DNA from: CAYJEO01 sp964369355 | GTDB lineage: Bacteria > Bacillota_I > Bacilli_A > RF39 > UBA660 | DNA: 41,778 bases | Reading direction: 5' to 3' | Assembly (NCBI GenBank): GCA_964369355.1 | Contig: CAYJEO010000007.1 | Location: 1-41,778 of the forward strand | Shown here: one piece after another, positions 16,285 to 24,578 of the stretch | How the letters are laid out: every line of letters starts with the position of its first letter | How positions within the stretch are numbered: position 1 is the stretch's first letter | Translations under genes and position numbers: made by a program | The notes under the pieces: model-generated | What the model was told of the DNA's origin: nothing | Seen by the model: only the letters and a program-made list of their open reading frames with translations | The model's database searches: none

Positions 16285-16650
16285 CTACTTTACTACAGAA
16301 TCTAGAGTTTCTTCGAAATCTATTTCTACTATTATTTTATTTGGAAGACAAACTATTGTTTCGTATGAATTTTCAATATATCCTTGCTTAGAACATAAAT
16401 TTAGTGGACTTATTTCTTCTGCTACTTTGATTTTTCCATTACCTGCTGTAAATATTACATCACCATTATAACCTGTTACTGTATAATTTTTTTCATCTTG
16501 TTCTAAATCTATGGTTAATATTAAATCGTTTTCATAATATATTAAAGCTTTTTTGTTACCTTCATTTTCAAATGATAAAAATATTAAAGTAATAGATAAA
16601 GTTATTAAACAAATTATTAGAAAAATATCATATTTATTCATAATCTTCAT
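16285..16650 (-). CDS. eetA: EetA-like NusG domain II protein
   Basis: This 121-residue protein has one N-terminal span (about 8-26) and an extracytoplasmic NusG domain II-type beta domain with the pattern NGDVIFTAGNGKIKV and a pair of cysteines (about 87 and 101) in the place typical for this family. EetA of Listeria-type flavin-based electron transfer loci is a protein of this kind. The gene overlaps the end of apbE by 17 bases and leads into eetB. The ATG at 16650 sits almost on the SD (AAAGGAT); the second ATG at 16641 (MNKYDIF) is a possible alternative start. Confidence 0.78.
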   Translation of the reverse strand: MKIMNKYDIFLIICLITLSITLIFLSFENEGNKKALIYYENDLILTIDLEQDEKNYTVTGYNGDVIFTAGNGKIKVAEEISPLNLCSKQGYIENSYETIVCLPNKIIVEIDFEETLDSVVK

Positions 16651-17608
16651 ATCCTTTTGTTTTAATTATGTTATCATTTATATCATAAAATATAGCTTCT
16701 GCATCAAATTGTTTTATGTATTCTAAAGATTTATCTACTGGCATTAAAAATAATATAGTAGATAAACTATCTGAAAGTGCACTATCGTTTGAAACTATTG
16801 ATACACTTTTTATATATTCACTTGGATATAAAGTATCAGGAGATATTATATGATGATATACATTACCATCTATTTCATAAAATCTTTCGTATGAACCTGA
16901 TGTTACTACTGCTACATTATTAGCATTTACTATAGAAAATATTTCATTATTTATAGTTGGGTCTTGTATCCCTATTTTGTAGGTAGAATCTATTTTTTCA
17001 CCTGCTAATACATTACCACCAGCATTTATTATATAATTATTAATATTTTCTTCTTCTAAATATGTTTTTACAACTTGTGTTGCATATCCTTTGGCAATAG
17101 CTCCTAAATCTAAATTTACTCCTTTATTAGTTATTGTATTATTACCTTCTAAAACTAAATTAGTAATTGATGTATCTATATTTTTTAATTCATTATCATC
17201 AGGTAATACTTCATTTAGTTTTGCTTCATTCCATATATCTATTACTCCACCCATATTGATGTTTAATAAACCATCTGATAATGTATGCCAATCATATCCG
17301 TATGCTAGTAAGTCATATAATTTATTATCTATTTCATATGTACCTGTATTATTATTTATATAATTTATATTTTTTATATCACTAAACGATTCATATCTAT
17401 TTGATAAAATATGATAATCCTTATAAATAGTTTCTATTTCATTTAATATTTCATCTGCTTTTGTAGCTGAATTTTCATATATTTTTATATTTATATGTGT
17501 ATCCATATAAAAAAGATTTGTTTCATATTCTTCTAACTTATTATATTGCATAATAAATATTACAATTAAAGATAAAATTATAAGTGTTGTTATTACATAT
17601 TTTTTCAT
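16634..17608 (-). CDS. apbE: ApbE-family FAD:protein FMN transferase (FmnB-like)
   Basis: This is a 324-residue protein. ApbE enzymes split FAD and attach FMN to Thr/Ser of exported proteins. Visible features are the N-terminal FYMDTHINIKIYE (MGT-like), DLGAIAKGYATQVV, NAGGNVLAG, HHIISPDT and the C-terminal DSLSTILFLM metal-site segment. An N-terminal span (about 5-21) without a lipobox anchors it outside the membrane. The expected substrate is the FMN lipoprotein encoded three genes downstream, with the SGCT motif. It starts the electron-transfer set and overlaps eetA by 17 bases. SD AAGGTGAT lies before the ATG. Confidence 0.93.
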   Translation of the reverse strand: MKKYVITTLIILSLIVIFIMQYNKLEEYETNLFYMDTHINIKIYENSATKADEILNEIETIYKDYHILSNRYESFSDIKNINYINNNTGTYEIDNKLYDLLAYGYDWHTLSDGLLNINMGGVIDIWNEAKLNEVLPDDNELKNIDTSITNLVLEGNNTITNKGVNLDLGAIAKGYATQVVKTYLEEENINNYIINAGGNVLAGEKIDSTYKIGIQDPTINNEIFSIVNANNVAVVTSGSYERFYEIDGNVYHHIISPDTLYPSEYIKSVSIVSNDSALSDSLSTILFLMPVDKSLEYIKQFDAEAIFYDINDNIIKTKGYEDYE

Positions 17609-17633
17609 ATTATCACCTTATTAAGTATAACAT

Positions 17634-17663
17634 AAAAAAGAAAAGTTATAAACCTAACTTTTC
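17634..17663 (-). terminator. Intrinsic terminator of murC
   Basis: The stem GAAAAGTT/AACTTTTC with a TTTTTT tail on the minus strand has its upstream arm in the last murC codons and the stop in the loop. Confidence 0.75.
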
Positions 17664-18956
17664 CTTTAATCTTTTTTCATATTCTTCTTTTAATAAGTAT
17701 ATATCTTTACTACTCATAAATAATAATACTGCATTTTCATATTGTAATAATTCATCTATTTTTTCTTCAGACATATATTTTCCATTTTTTAATTTATCTA
17801 AAATTAATTCGTGTGTTACTCCATCATAACCAAATTCTTCTCTATCAACGCCTATATCCATTATATAAGCAACATCTGCTAAACTCATAGCATCAGCAAA
17901 TTCTTGAGCAAATTCTTTCGTTCTAGATAAAGTATGTGTTTTTAAAATAGCTACTATTTTTTTATCTGGGTATTTTTGTTTAGCTCCTTTAATAGTAACT
18001 GCTACTTCTGTTGGGTGATGAGCATAATCATCTACTGTTACTATATCTGAGATGAAGTCTTCTTTAAATCTTCTTTTAGCACTTTTATATGTTTTAAAAT
18101 GTTTAGCTACTTCTTTTGCTTCTAATCTTTCATAATAACAAATTCCAATTACTGCTAATGCATTTAATAACATGTGTTTACCAAATAAAGGTAAGTCAAA
18201 ATGTCCATAGTAATTACCTTCTACATATACATCAAAACTAGTTCCTGAATTTGAAAATTCTACATCTCTTGCTTGAATATCATTATTATCTTCTAACCCA
18301 TAGAAAAATATAGGTTTATTGATATTCATTTTTCTTGTATACGGATCATCACCACATGCTATAACCATTTTTTCAGCACTATTAGCATATTCTTCAAAAG
18401 CATTTATAACATCATCTATATCTTTAAAATAATCAACATGATCTAACTCTATATTAGTAATAACTGCATAGTAAGGTGTATAAGCTAAAAAGTGTCTTTT
18501 CCATTCACAAGCTTCCAGTGCAAAGTATTCATTTTCTTTTTTTGCATGTCCAGTTCCATCTCCAATTAAATAGTTTGCTCCTTTTATATTATTTAATATG
18601 TGAGCAGTCATTGAAGTTGTTGTTGTTTTACCATGACATCCTGATAAAGTAATAGTTTTAAATTTTTCTGTTAACTTACCTATCATTTCTTGATATGAAT
18701 ATATTTTTAAACCTAATTCTTTAGCTTTTCTCACTTCGGCGTTTGTATCAGTAAAAGCATTTCCTTGAACAATTCTCATACCTTCTTTGATATTATCTTC
18801 ATCAAATTCTAATATAGTAATTCCTTTTTCAATTAATGCATCTTCTGTAAAGAAATGATCTGGTTTGTCACTTCCTTGTACTTGATATCCTAATTCATGC
18901 ATGATTTGAGCTAAAGCCCCCATACCTGTTCCCTTTATTCCAATAAAATGATACAT
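17646..18956 (-). CDS. murC: UDP-N-acetylmuramate--L-alanine ligase
   Basis: This 436-residue Mur ligase adds L-Ala to UDP-MurNAc in peptidoglycan synthesis. The N-terminal nucleotide-binding motif is GIKGTGMGALA, the ATP P-loop is SGCHGKTTTTSM (106-117), followed by NIELDHVDYF and the C-terminal VDDYAHHPTEV block. Length fits MurC. SD AAGGAGAG precedes the ATG. No other mur gene is near; it is a single-gene unit. Its presence supports a walled cell. Confidence 0.95.
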   Translation of the reverse strand: MYHFIGIKGTGMGALAQIMHELGYQVQGSDKPDHFFTEDALIEKGITILEFDEDNIKEGMRIVQGNAFTDTNAEVRKAKELGLKIYSYQEMIGKLTEKFKTITLSGCHGKTTTTSMTAHILNNIKGANYLIGDGTGHAKKENEYFALEACEWKRHFLAYTPYYAVITNIELDHVDYFKDIDDVINAFEEYANSAEKMVIACGDDPYTRKMNINKPIFFYGLEDNNDIQARDVEFSNSGTSFDVYVEGNYYGHFDLPLFGKHMLLNALAVIGICYYERLEAKEVAKHFKTYKSAKRRFKEDFISDIVTVDDYAHHPTEVAVTIKGAKQKYPDKKIVAILKTHTLSRTKEFAQEFADAMSLADVAYIMDIGVDREEFGYDGVTHELILDKLKNGKYMSEEKIDELLQYENAVLLFMSSKDIYLLKEEYEKRLKEKLGL

Positions 18957-19053
18957 ATTATCTCTCCTTAATAAATTATATTCTTTATATAAAAATTATA
19001 TCAAAATTATATATATATATCAATGAAATATGTAAAATTACAGTTTTTAATAA

Positions 19054-19076
19054 TAAAAAAAGACTTACTTGTCTTT
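19054..19076 (-). terminator. Intrinsic terminator
   Basis: The stem AAAGAC/GTCTTT with a TTTTTTTATT tail on the minus strand lies directly after the stop of the unknown 274-residue gene. Confidence 0.7.
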
Positions 19077-19900
19077 TATTTTTTATATTTTTTAGTTTTG
19101 CTATTCATGTGCGTTTTTTTAAATATTTCACTATAAATACATTTTTCAAAGTGACTATCTATTATTTCATTTCCTATTGGAAATATATTATCGATAAACA
19201 TTCTTAATCTATCATACATATTTTTTGCATATCCAAATTTGATAATTGATTCTTTTAATGAACCCTCATAAATATCATAGTTACAAAACTGCATTTTTTT
19301 ATTTTTAATTATTTTTTCAATGGTTTCTATAAAATGTATTTTATCTTGTTCTTCAACTAATTCTATGCTAAATAAATTTTGTCCATCATCAAATTCATAA
19401 TTAAAAGTATTATTTGTATATGAAAATATTTCTTCCGATTCAATTTTATTACTAGTAATTTTTAAATAAAAAACATTGTTTGGACACCATGAATTGTTTA
19501 TTTTTAATTCACAATTAATATCTTCATTTGTAATCAATACTTCTAAAAGATTTTCTTTTTTTTGTAACTCTAACTTAGTTGTTTTATTATATTCTTTAAA
19601 TTCATAGTTGATAATTTCACTTATATCTTTTATTATATGCCTTTTTGAGTTTAATAATTGTTCTGTTAGTCTTTCAAAATTATGATTTTTTGTTTTGATC
19701 AATGTTTTTTTTGTAGAAATATATGTATTATATACTTCTCCATATGATAATTTTTCTTCAATATTTCCAATATATTTTTTTGCATAATTAGCTTCTATAT
19801 TTCGATAGGATTCATAAAAATGGGAAAAACAATCATCCCATCCATCTATATTTGCATTAAAAAAGTTTGCTACATTTTCTTCAAATTTACTAATTTTCAT
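19076..19900 (-). CDS. Unknown soluble protein, 274 residues
   Basis: The ATG has SD AGGTGAT. The protein is hydrophilic with no signal peptide or membrane span. The first 105 residues are mainly helical and charged; the middle (about 115-190) looks beta-rich with alternating hydrophobic residues; the end is helical with a very basic tail (KTHMNSKTKKYKK). Six cysteines are scattered without a metal-binding pattern. I recognise no family. It is a single-gene unit between obg and murC, ending in a terminator. The obg-murC context gives no clue to its role. Confidence 0.7.
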   Translation of the reverse strand: MKISKFEENVANFFNANIDGWDDCFSHFYESYRNIEANYAKKYIGNIEEKLSYGEVYNTYISTKKTLIKTKNHNFERLTEQLLNSKRHIIKDISEIINYEFKEYNKTTKLELQKKENLLEVLITNEDINCELKINNSWCPNNVFYLKITSNKIESEEIFSYTNNTFNYEFDDGQNLFSIELVEEQDKIHFIETIEKIIKNKKMQFCNYDIYEGSLKESIIKFGYAKNMYDRLRMFIDNIFPIGNEIIDSHFEKCIYSEIFKKTHMNSKTKKYKK

Positions 19901-19947
19901 AAAATCACCTAGGAAATATTATAACATAGTTTATTTTAATAACAAAG

Positions 19948-19972
19948 AAAAAAACAAACTATTAGTTTGTTT
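19948..19972 (-). terminator. Intrinsic terminator of obg
   Basis: The stem AAACAAACT/AGTTTGTTT with a TTTTTTC tail on the minus strand overlaps the obg stop codon. Confidence 0.75.
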
Positions 19973-21242
19973 ATTCTTTATATTCAAATTCGAAGTCTAA
20001 TATACGAACAGTTTCTCCTTCTTGAGCACCTAATTCTCTTAGTTTAGCATCTACTCCTAATTTTCTTAATTTAGTTGTAAAACGCATTACTGCTTCATCT
20101 GTTGTAAATTTAGTCATTTTTAATAATTTTTCAATTTTTTCTCCAGTAACATTCCATTCATTATTATTTCTATAAATTTTAAATGGTTCTTCTTCTTTAA
20201 ATTGATATAAAATATGACTTTCAAATTTTTCTTCTTCATATAATGGTTGCTTTTCAATTTTATCTAACATATCTGCTAATGTATTAATAACCGGTTCTAA
20301 TCCTTGTTTTGTTATTGCAGATATTGGATATATTGGTAAATCTACTACTGACTTGAATTTTTCTAAATTTTCTTGGGCAGATTCCATATCCATTTTGTTT
20401 GCTACGATAATCATTGGTTTTTTCATTATTAATTCATTAAAACTTCTAAGTTCATTATTAATAGTTTCAAAGTCTTCTAAAGGATCTCTTCCTTCAAATG
20501 CTGACATATCAATAATATGAGCTATTACTCTAGTTCTTTCAATATGTTTTAAAAACTTATCTCCTAAACCTTCTCCTAATGATGCACCTTTTATTAATCC
20601 TGGTAAATCCGCTACAACAAATGATCTATTACCATTTGCGCGAACTACTCCTAAGTTAGGTGATAATGTAGTAAAGTGATATGCTGCAATTTTAGGTTTT
20701 GATGCTGATATTGAAGATATTAATGTTGATTTACCTACACTTGGCATTCCAACCAATCCAACGTCTGCTAAAAGTTTTAATTCGATTTTAACTTTTTTAA
20801 CTTCTCCCGGTTCTCCATTTTCTGCATAACTTGGTGCTGGATTTGCACGTGTTGCAAAGGCAATATTTCCTCTACCTCCACGTCCACCGAAAGCAACTAC
20901 TGATTCTTCACCTTTTTTAGTTAAATCAGCTATTACTAATCCTGTGTCTGCATCTGTTACAACAGTTCCTAAAGGTACTGGAATGATTACATCAGTGGCA
21001 TTTTTACCATGCATTCCTTTACCTAAACCATTGTCTCCTTTTTTACCTTTAATGATTTTTTTAAGTCTTAAATCTATTAATGTATTTAATCCTTCATCTA
21101 CTTTAAAAATAATGTTAGAACCCTTTCCTCCATTACCTCCGAAAGGACCTCCCATTTCAATATACTTTTCACGACGGAAGGCCATACAACCATTTCCACC
21201 ATCTCCTGCATATAATTCTACTACAACTTCATCTATAAACAT
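19971..21242 (-). CDS. obg: Obg GTPase
   Basis: This 423-residue ribosome-assembly GTPase has the glycine-rich Obg fold (1-158, e.g. GGNGGKGSNIIF and GGRGGRGN), the G domain with GMPSVGKSTLIS, DLPGLIKGAS, NKMD and SAIT, and a C-terminal OCT domain (about 345-423). The order rplU-prp-rpmA-(Hpt)-obg follows that of B. subtilis. SD AGAGGTGAT precedes the ATG. In Bacillus, Obg also binds Spo0B and links to the stress/sporulation network, which is relevant given the Hpt protein just upstream. Confidence 0.97.
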   Translation of the reverse strand: MFIDEVVVELYAGDGGNGCMAFRREKYIEMGGPFGGNGGKGSNIIFKVDEGLNTLIDLRLKKIIKGKKGDNGLGKGMHGKNATDVIIPVPLGTVVTDADTGLVIADLTKKGEESVVAFGGRGGRGNIAFATRANPAPSYAENGEPGEVKKVKIELKLLADVGLVGMPSVGKSTLISSISASKPKIAAYHFTTLSPNLGVVRANGNRSFVVADLPGLIKGASLGEGLGDKFLKHIERTRVIAHIIDMSAFEGRDPLEDFETINNELRSFNELIMKKPMIIVANKMDMESAQENLEKFKSVVDLPIYPISAITKQGLEPVINTLADMLDKIEKQPLYEEEKFESHILYQFKEEEPFKIYRNNNEWNVTGEKIEKLLKMTKFTTDEAVMRFTTKLRKLGVDAKLRELGAQEGETVRILDFEFEYKE

Positions 21243-21304
21243 GAAATCACCTCTTTTCTAATACATTATACACTAAAATGCTTAAATTAAAAAGCAAAAA
21301 CAAT

Positions 21305-21332
21305 AAAAAAAGAAAACATTATTTGTTTTCTT
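21305..21332 (-). terminator. Intrinsic terminator of the Hpt-receiver gene
   Basis: The stem AAGAAAACA/TGTTTTCTT with a TTTTTTT tail on the minus strand overlaps the TAA stop. Confidence 0.75.
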
Positions 21333-22095
21333 AATATGTTTTAGAACTTACTGTTTTATCAACGATTCTTCTTGCTTCACCTTCACTAAAAGGTTTTGAT
21401 AACATATCTACAATACCATAACCAAAAGCGCGAGCAATTGTGTCTTTTGAATCATCTCCAGTAATTATTGATACAGGGATTTTTGGAAATAAATTATTTT
21501 CTTTAAAGAAATTTAATACCCCAAAACCATCACATACTGGCATATTTAAATCTAATAATAAACAAGCTATTTGTCCTTCATTTGCAGTTGCTATATAATC
21601 AAGTACTTGCTTACCATCTTCTGCAGTTATTACTTCATATTCTTCATCAAATATTTTTTTAGAAAAATTTCTAATTAAGTTAGAATCATCTGCTATTAGT
21701 AATATTTTTTTACCAGTTGATTCTTTTGCAAGTGATTCACCACTTATATATTTAGTTACTAAAGTAGATACTCTGTTAGCTTCTTGCATTAGAGCATCGA
21801 AATTTTCATAAACATAAGATAAGTTTGATTCTTTTGCTTTTAATTCATGTTCGTATGCTATTTCTGCTAAAGTTTCAAATCCTAAATATCTCGCATCACT
21901 TTTTAATGAATGTACTAAAATTGCATAATTAGCTAAATCTGCTAATTCTTTATATTTTAATATATTTGCTATTTTTTCTTTTACAGCATTATGAAAATCT
22001 ATTAACGTTTCGTTATACATTTCCATATCTCCTAATATTTCTAAACTTTTTTCAATATTTACTCCATTTGATAATAATAAATTTATATCTTTCAT
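21331..22095 (-). CDS. Hpt-receiver two-domain phosphorelay protein
   Basis: This is a 254-residue protein. An N-terminal histidine phosphotransfer domain (about 1-115) has VHSLKSDARYLG around His62 (consensus HxxKGxxxxxG), preceded by the typical helix GDMEMYNETLIDFHNAV. A C-terminal receiver domain (about 129-250) has all key residues: Asp136/137, the phosphoacceptor Asp182 in LLLDLNMPV, Thr212 and Lys234. There is no output domain and no histidine kinase nearby. It lies between rpmA and obg, exactly where B. subtilis has spo0B, itself a histidine phosphotransferase. It could shuttle phosphate in a relay, but the partners are unknown. It has its own SD (AAAGGTGG) and terminator. Confidence 0.88.
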   Translation of the reverse strand: MKDINLLLSNGVNIEKSLEILGDMEMYNETLIDFHNAVKEKIANILKYKELADLANYAILVHSLKSDARYLGFETLAEIAYEHELKAKESNLSYVYENFDALMQEANRVSTLVTKYISGESLAKESTGKKILLIADDSNLIRNFSKKIFDEEYEVITAEDGKQVLDYIATANEGQIACLLLDLNMPVCDGFGVLNFFKENNLFPKIPVSIITGDDSKDTIARAFGYGIVDMLSKPFSEGEARRIVDKTVSSKTY

Positions 22096-22202
22096 TGTTT
22101 CCCACCTTTATTAATTAGTCTATAAAGCACTTACTTTACTCTACTATATTAATAATACAATAAATTTTATTATAATTCAATGATTTTCATTAAAAAGTAA
22201 TA

Positions 22203-22227
22203 AAAAAAAAAGATAATTTCTTATCTT
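22203..22227 (-). terminator. Intrinsic terminator of the rplU-prp-rpmA operon
   Basis: The stem AAGATAA/TTATCTT with a long T tail on the minus strand contains the rpmA stop codon. Confidence 0.8.
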
Positions 22228-22511
22228 TCTAAATAAATACTTACTTGTTTTTTATCTCTACCAACACGTTCAAATTTAACGTATCCAGCAACTTTTGCAT
22301 ATAAAGTATCATCAGATCCGATACCTACATTAGTTCCAGGATGAATTTTAGTTCCACGTTGACGGTATAGAATTGATCCACCTGATACGTATTCACCATC
22401 AGCAGCTTTTGCTCCTAATCTTTTAGAAATTGAGTCACGTCCATTTTTTGTAGACCCTTGTCCTTTTTTATGGGCGAATAACTGTATATTTAATTCTAAA
22501 AATTTTACCAT
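22221..22511 (-). CDS. rpmA: Ribosomal protein L27 with Prp-cleaved N-terminal extension
   Basis: This 96-residue precursor starts MVKFLELNIQLF followed by AHKKGQGSTKNGRDS, the mature L27 N-terminus. The LNxQLF-AHKKG junction is the known cleavage site of the protease Prp in Bacillota that lack a mature-start L27; the prp gene is the next gene upstream. L27 reaches the peptidyl transferase centre, so cleavage is needed for function. A GTG at 22520 lies in the SD (GGAGG), so the ATG at 22511, 8 nt after it, is the start. Confidence 0.96.
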   Translation of the reverse strand: MVKFLELNIQLFAHKKGQGSTKNGRDSISKRLGAKAADGEYVSGGSILYRQRGTKIHPGTNVGIGSDDTLYAKVAGYVKFERVGRDKKQVSIYLER

Positions 22512-22524
22512 GAGAAGCACCTCC

Positions 22525-22818
22525 TTATTTCATTTTTACCGATATATTTTTTTTATATTGTTTTTCTAATTCTACTAGTAAACTAATCATGTTTTCTAAT
22601 AGTACTAAAGTTTCATTAGAACTTTCTAATATTTTAATTTGCATAAATCCATCATTAGATACAACATCTATAGATTTATCATTAAAGCGTAACATAGCAT
22701 TTACAGTAGTTATTGCAATACTAGAAACACTAGCACAAACAATGTCTCTACCAAATTCACCTGCACTAGCATGTCCTTTGATAGTAATACATTTGTCTTC
22801 TACTACAACTTTAACCAT
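22525..22818 (-). CDS. prp: Ribosomal-processing cysteine protease Prp
   Basis: This 97-residue YsxB/Prp protein has the family signature GHASAGEFGRDIVCASVS with catalytic His16 and Cys28. It removes the N-terminal extension of L27, encoded 13 bases downstream, which carries the matching cleavage site. Its ATG overlaps the rplU stop by one base (TAATG), giving translational coupling. Confidence 0.95.
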   Translation of the reverse strand: MVKVVVEDKCITIKGHASAGEFGRDIVCASVSSIAITTVNAMLRFNDKSIDVVSNDGFMQIKILESSNETLVLLENMISLLVELEKQYKKNISVKMK

Positions 22819-23117
22819 TATGCAGCAATTTTAGTAATTTCAACTTTAGTATATGGTTGACGATGTCCTTGTGTTTTTCTGTATTTTTTCTTTGCATGAT
22901 ATTTATACACAATTATTTTCTTTTGTTTTCCGTGTTTGTCAACTTTCCCTGTAACTTTAGCACCCTCTACAAGTGGAGCTCCTACAGTGTTGTTAACCAT
23001 TAACACTTTATCAAAAGTAATAGTACTTCCTGCTTCAGTATCTAATTTTTCTACATAAATTACAGATCCTTCTTCAACTAGGTATTGTTTTCCACCAGTT
23101 TCGATAATAGCTTTCAT
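22818..23117 (-). CDS. rplU: Ribosomal protein L21
   Basis: This 99-residue protein has the normal L21 start (MKAIIETGGKQYLVEEG) and end (KKYRKTQGHRQPYTKVEI). It opens the rplU-prp-rpmA operon, behind a strong promoter and an L21-type leader. SD AGGAGG precedes the ATG. Confidence 0.97.
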   Translation of the reverse strand: MKAIIETGGKQYLVEEGSVIYVEKLDTEAGSTITFDKVLMVNNTVGAPLVEGAKVTGKVDKHGKQKKIIVYKYHAKKKYRKTQGHRQPYTKVEITKIAA

Positions 23118-23124
23118 ATTTAAC

Positions 23125-23232
23125 CTCCTTTAGTTTTTTTAGTCTAAGACTCGCCGTTAAGGTAACTTAATAGTTTTTCGAATTAACCTTTTCGGTGCGG
23201 TTGTAGCGCTTTTATTGAGGCCCTACACAATT
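23125..23232 (-). ncRNA. L21 leader (ribosomal protein autoregulatory leader)
   Basis: The untranslated leader between the rplU promoter and its SD contains GGCGAGTCTTAGACT and the GCGCTACAACCGCACCGAAAAGG segment, resembling the conserved L21 leader of Bacillota. This stretch is far more GC-rich than its surroundings. It probably binds L21 to repress the operon. Boundaries are approximate. Confidence 0.7.
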
Positions 23233-23236
23233 AAAG

Positions 23237-23265
23237 ATTTTATCATAAAATGAGTTATAAGTCAA
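23237..23265 (-). promoter_or_regulatory. Sigma-A promoter of rplU-prp-rpmA
   Basis: -35 TTGACT (23265..23260), a 17-nt spacer and -10 TAAAAT (23242..23237) on the minus strand overlap the last codons of the M50 protease gene. Confidence 0.8.
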
Positions 23266-23995
23266 ACTTTTTTCTTAAAATTTCTTTTTCTGTTACATAT
23301 TTATTTTCAATTAAAAATAAATGTTTATAATCTCTTTTCATATCGAATTCTTTATTATTAATTATTTTAGTTTTTTTAAAATTAAATTTATATAAATATC
23401 GTTCAAATAAAAATTTATTAAATATATTTTTTATGTTTCTATGTTCTTTTATTAAAGTATATAAAAGTGATAAAAGTGTTAATATTATAAATAAATTAAA
23501 ATCAATAAATATAAACATCATTATAATTAAATAAGATATATATATACTTAGTTTAAAACTTAATTTAAAGGGCATTAAGACATTAAATACTATATTTAAT
23601 ACTCTTGAACCATCTAAAGGATAAATTGGCAGTAAATTAAACATGAATAGCAAATTACTATATGTAAATACTAAAGTATCTTTTGTTATATAATATATTG
23701 CAAAACTAGCTAATAGTTGAAATATTGGTCCTGCTATTATAATTAAAAATTCTTCTTTTAATGGTTTATTAATAAGTTCATTAAATATAACAACACCACC
23801 AAATGGCAATATTTTAATACTTTTTATATTCCATTTAAATATATATGCTACTAACACATGACCTAATTCATGAATTAATATTAAACTAAAAAAAATAACA
23901 TAGTTATAAAAATAACCTGTTATTATAAATATAATAGATGCTATGTAAAAAAATATATGAAAGTTTAGTTTATCTAATATAAGTTTTATAATCAA
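23255..23995 (-). CDS. spoIVFB: SpoIVFB-like M50 site-2 protease
   Basis: This 246-residue polytopic intramembrane zinc protease has HELGH (42-46) in a membrane helix and a second metal motif, FNLLPIYPLDGSRVL. The C-terminal part is soluble and basic. In B. subtilis SpoIVFB cleaves pro-sigma-K and is encoded between spoIVFA and rplU, as here. Whether this organism makes spores cannot be told; non-sporulating relatives also keep such proteases. The reading frame opens with TTG at 23995, overlapping the end of the SpoIVFA-like gene by 26 bases, and no in-frame ATG occurs until mid-protein. Confidence 0.87.
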   Translation of the reverse strand: MIIKLILDKLNFHIFFYIASIIFIITGYFYNYVIFFSLILIHELGHVLVAYIFKWNIKSIKILPFGGVVIFNELINKPLKEEFLIIIAGPIFQLLASFAIYYITKDTLVFTYSNLLFMFNLLPIYPLDGSRVLNIVFNVLMPFKLSFKLSIYISYLIIMMFIFIDFNLFIILTLLSLLYTLIKEHRNIKNIFNKFLFERYLYKFNFKKTKIINNKEFDMKRDYKHLFLIENKYVTEKEILRKKFDL

Positions 23996-24566
23996 TTACC
24001 TTCCCATCATCTTTAAAAGTTAAATATAAATTATTTTCAATTGCTTCTCCTAAAAAACTTCCTTTTTCAATATAATCATACATTTTAACATTTAAATTAG
24101 TAATATTAGAATACCAAGTTTCTATACCGTTAACTTGTTCTACTATTACAGTTTCACCATATCCTTCTTTTTCACCTATAAATATAACCATTCCATTTTC
24201 TAAAACCGGAACTAAATAATTACTATCAACTATTAATTTAACACCGTCTAAGTAAATAGATGTATCATTATAAACTAAAGTTTCTTCAAATACTTGTTGT
24301 TCTGTTTCTAAGTTTATTGGTAATATATCATTAAAATATTTTTTATAAATTTCATTTACTTGAACAAAAGAGAAATTTTTTTCAAAAACTAAAGAATAAA
24401 AATTAGTTTTAAATTGTTCATTTGATTTTAACATAGTTAAAATAAATAAAGTAAATAATACAACTACTAATACTTTATTTATATATTTTAATATTTTATT
24501 TTTTATGTTTTCTTTTTTATTCTTTTTAATTTCTTTTTTTATTTTCGTTAATGAAATATTATCCAT
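23970..24566 (-). CDS. spoIVFA: SpoIVFA-like membrane protein with degenerate LytM domain
   Basis: This is a 198-residue protein. A lysine-rich cytoplasmic N-terminus (1-30) and one span (about 32-47) precede an M23/LytM-like C-terminal domain (about 105-198). The conserved fold is visible (GMVIFIGEKEGYGETVIVEQ, then the Y-S-N loop, YDYIEKGSFLGEA), but catalytic residues are gone: the H of the VxIxH strand is Gln and the usual LHFE is LYLTF. SpoIVFA has the same architecture and tethers and holds SpoIVFB inactive. Its gene position just ahead of the M50 protease gene agrees. SD AAGGTGAT precedes the ATG. Confidence 0.8.
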   Translation of the reverse strand: MDNISLTKIKKEIKKNKKENIKNKILKYINKVLVVVLFTLFILTMLKSNEQFKTNFYSLVFEKNFSFVQVNEIYKKYFNDILPINLETEQQVFEETLVYNDTSIYLDGVKLIVDSNYLVPVLENGMVIFIGEKEGYGETVIVEQVNGIETWYSNITNLNVKMYDYIEKGSFLGEAIENNLYLTFKDDGKVIDYKTYIR

Positions 24567-24578
24567 ATAATCACCTTA

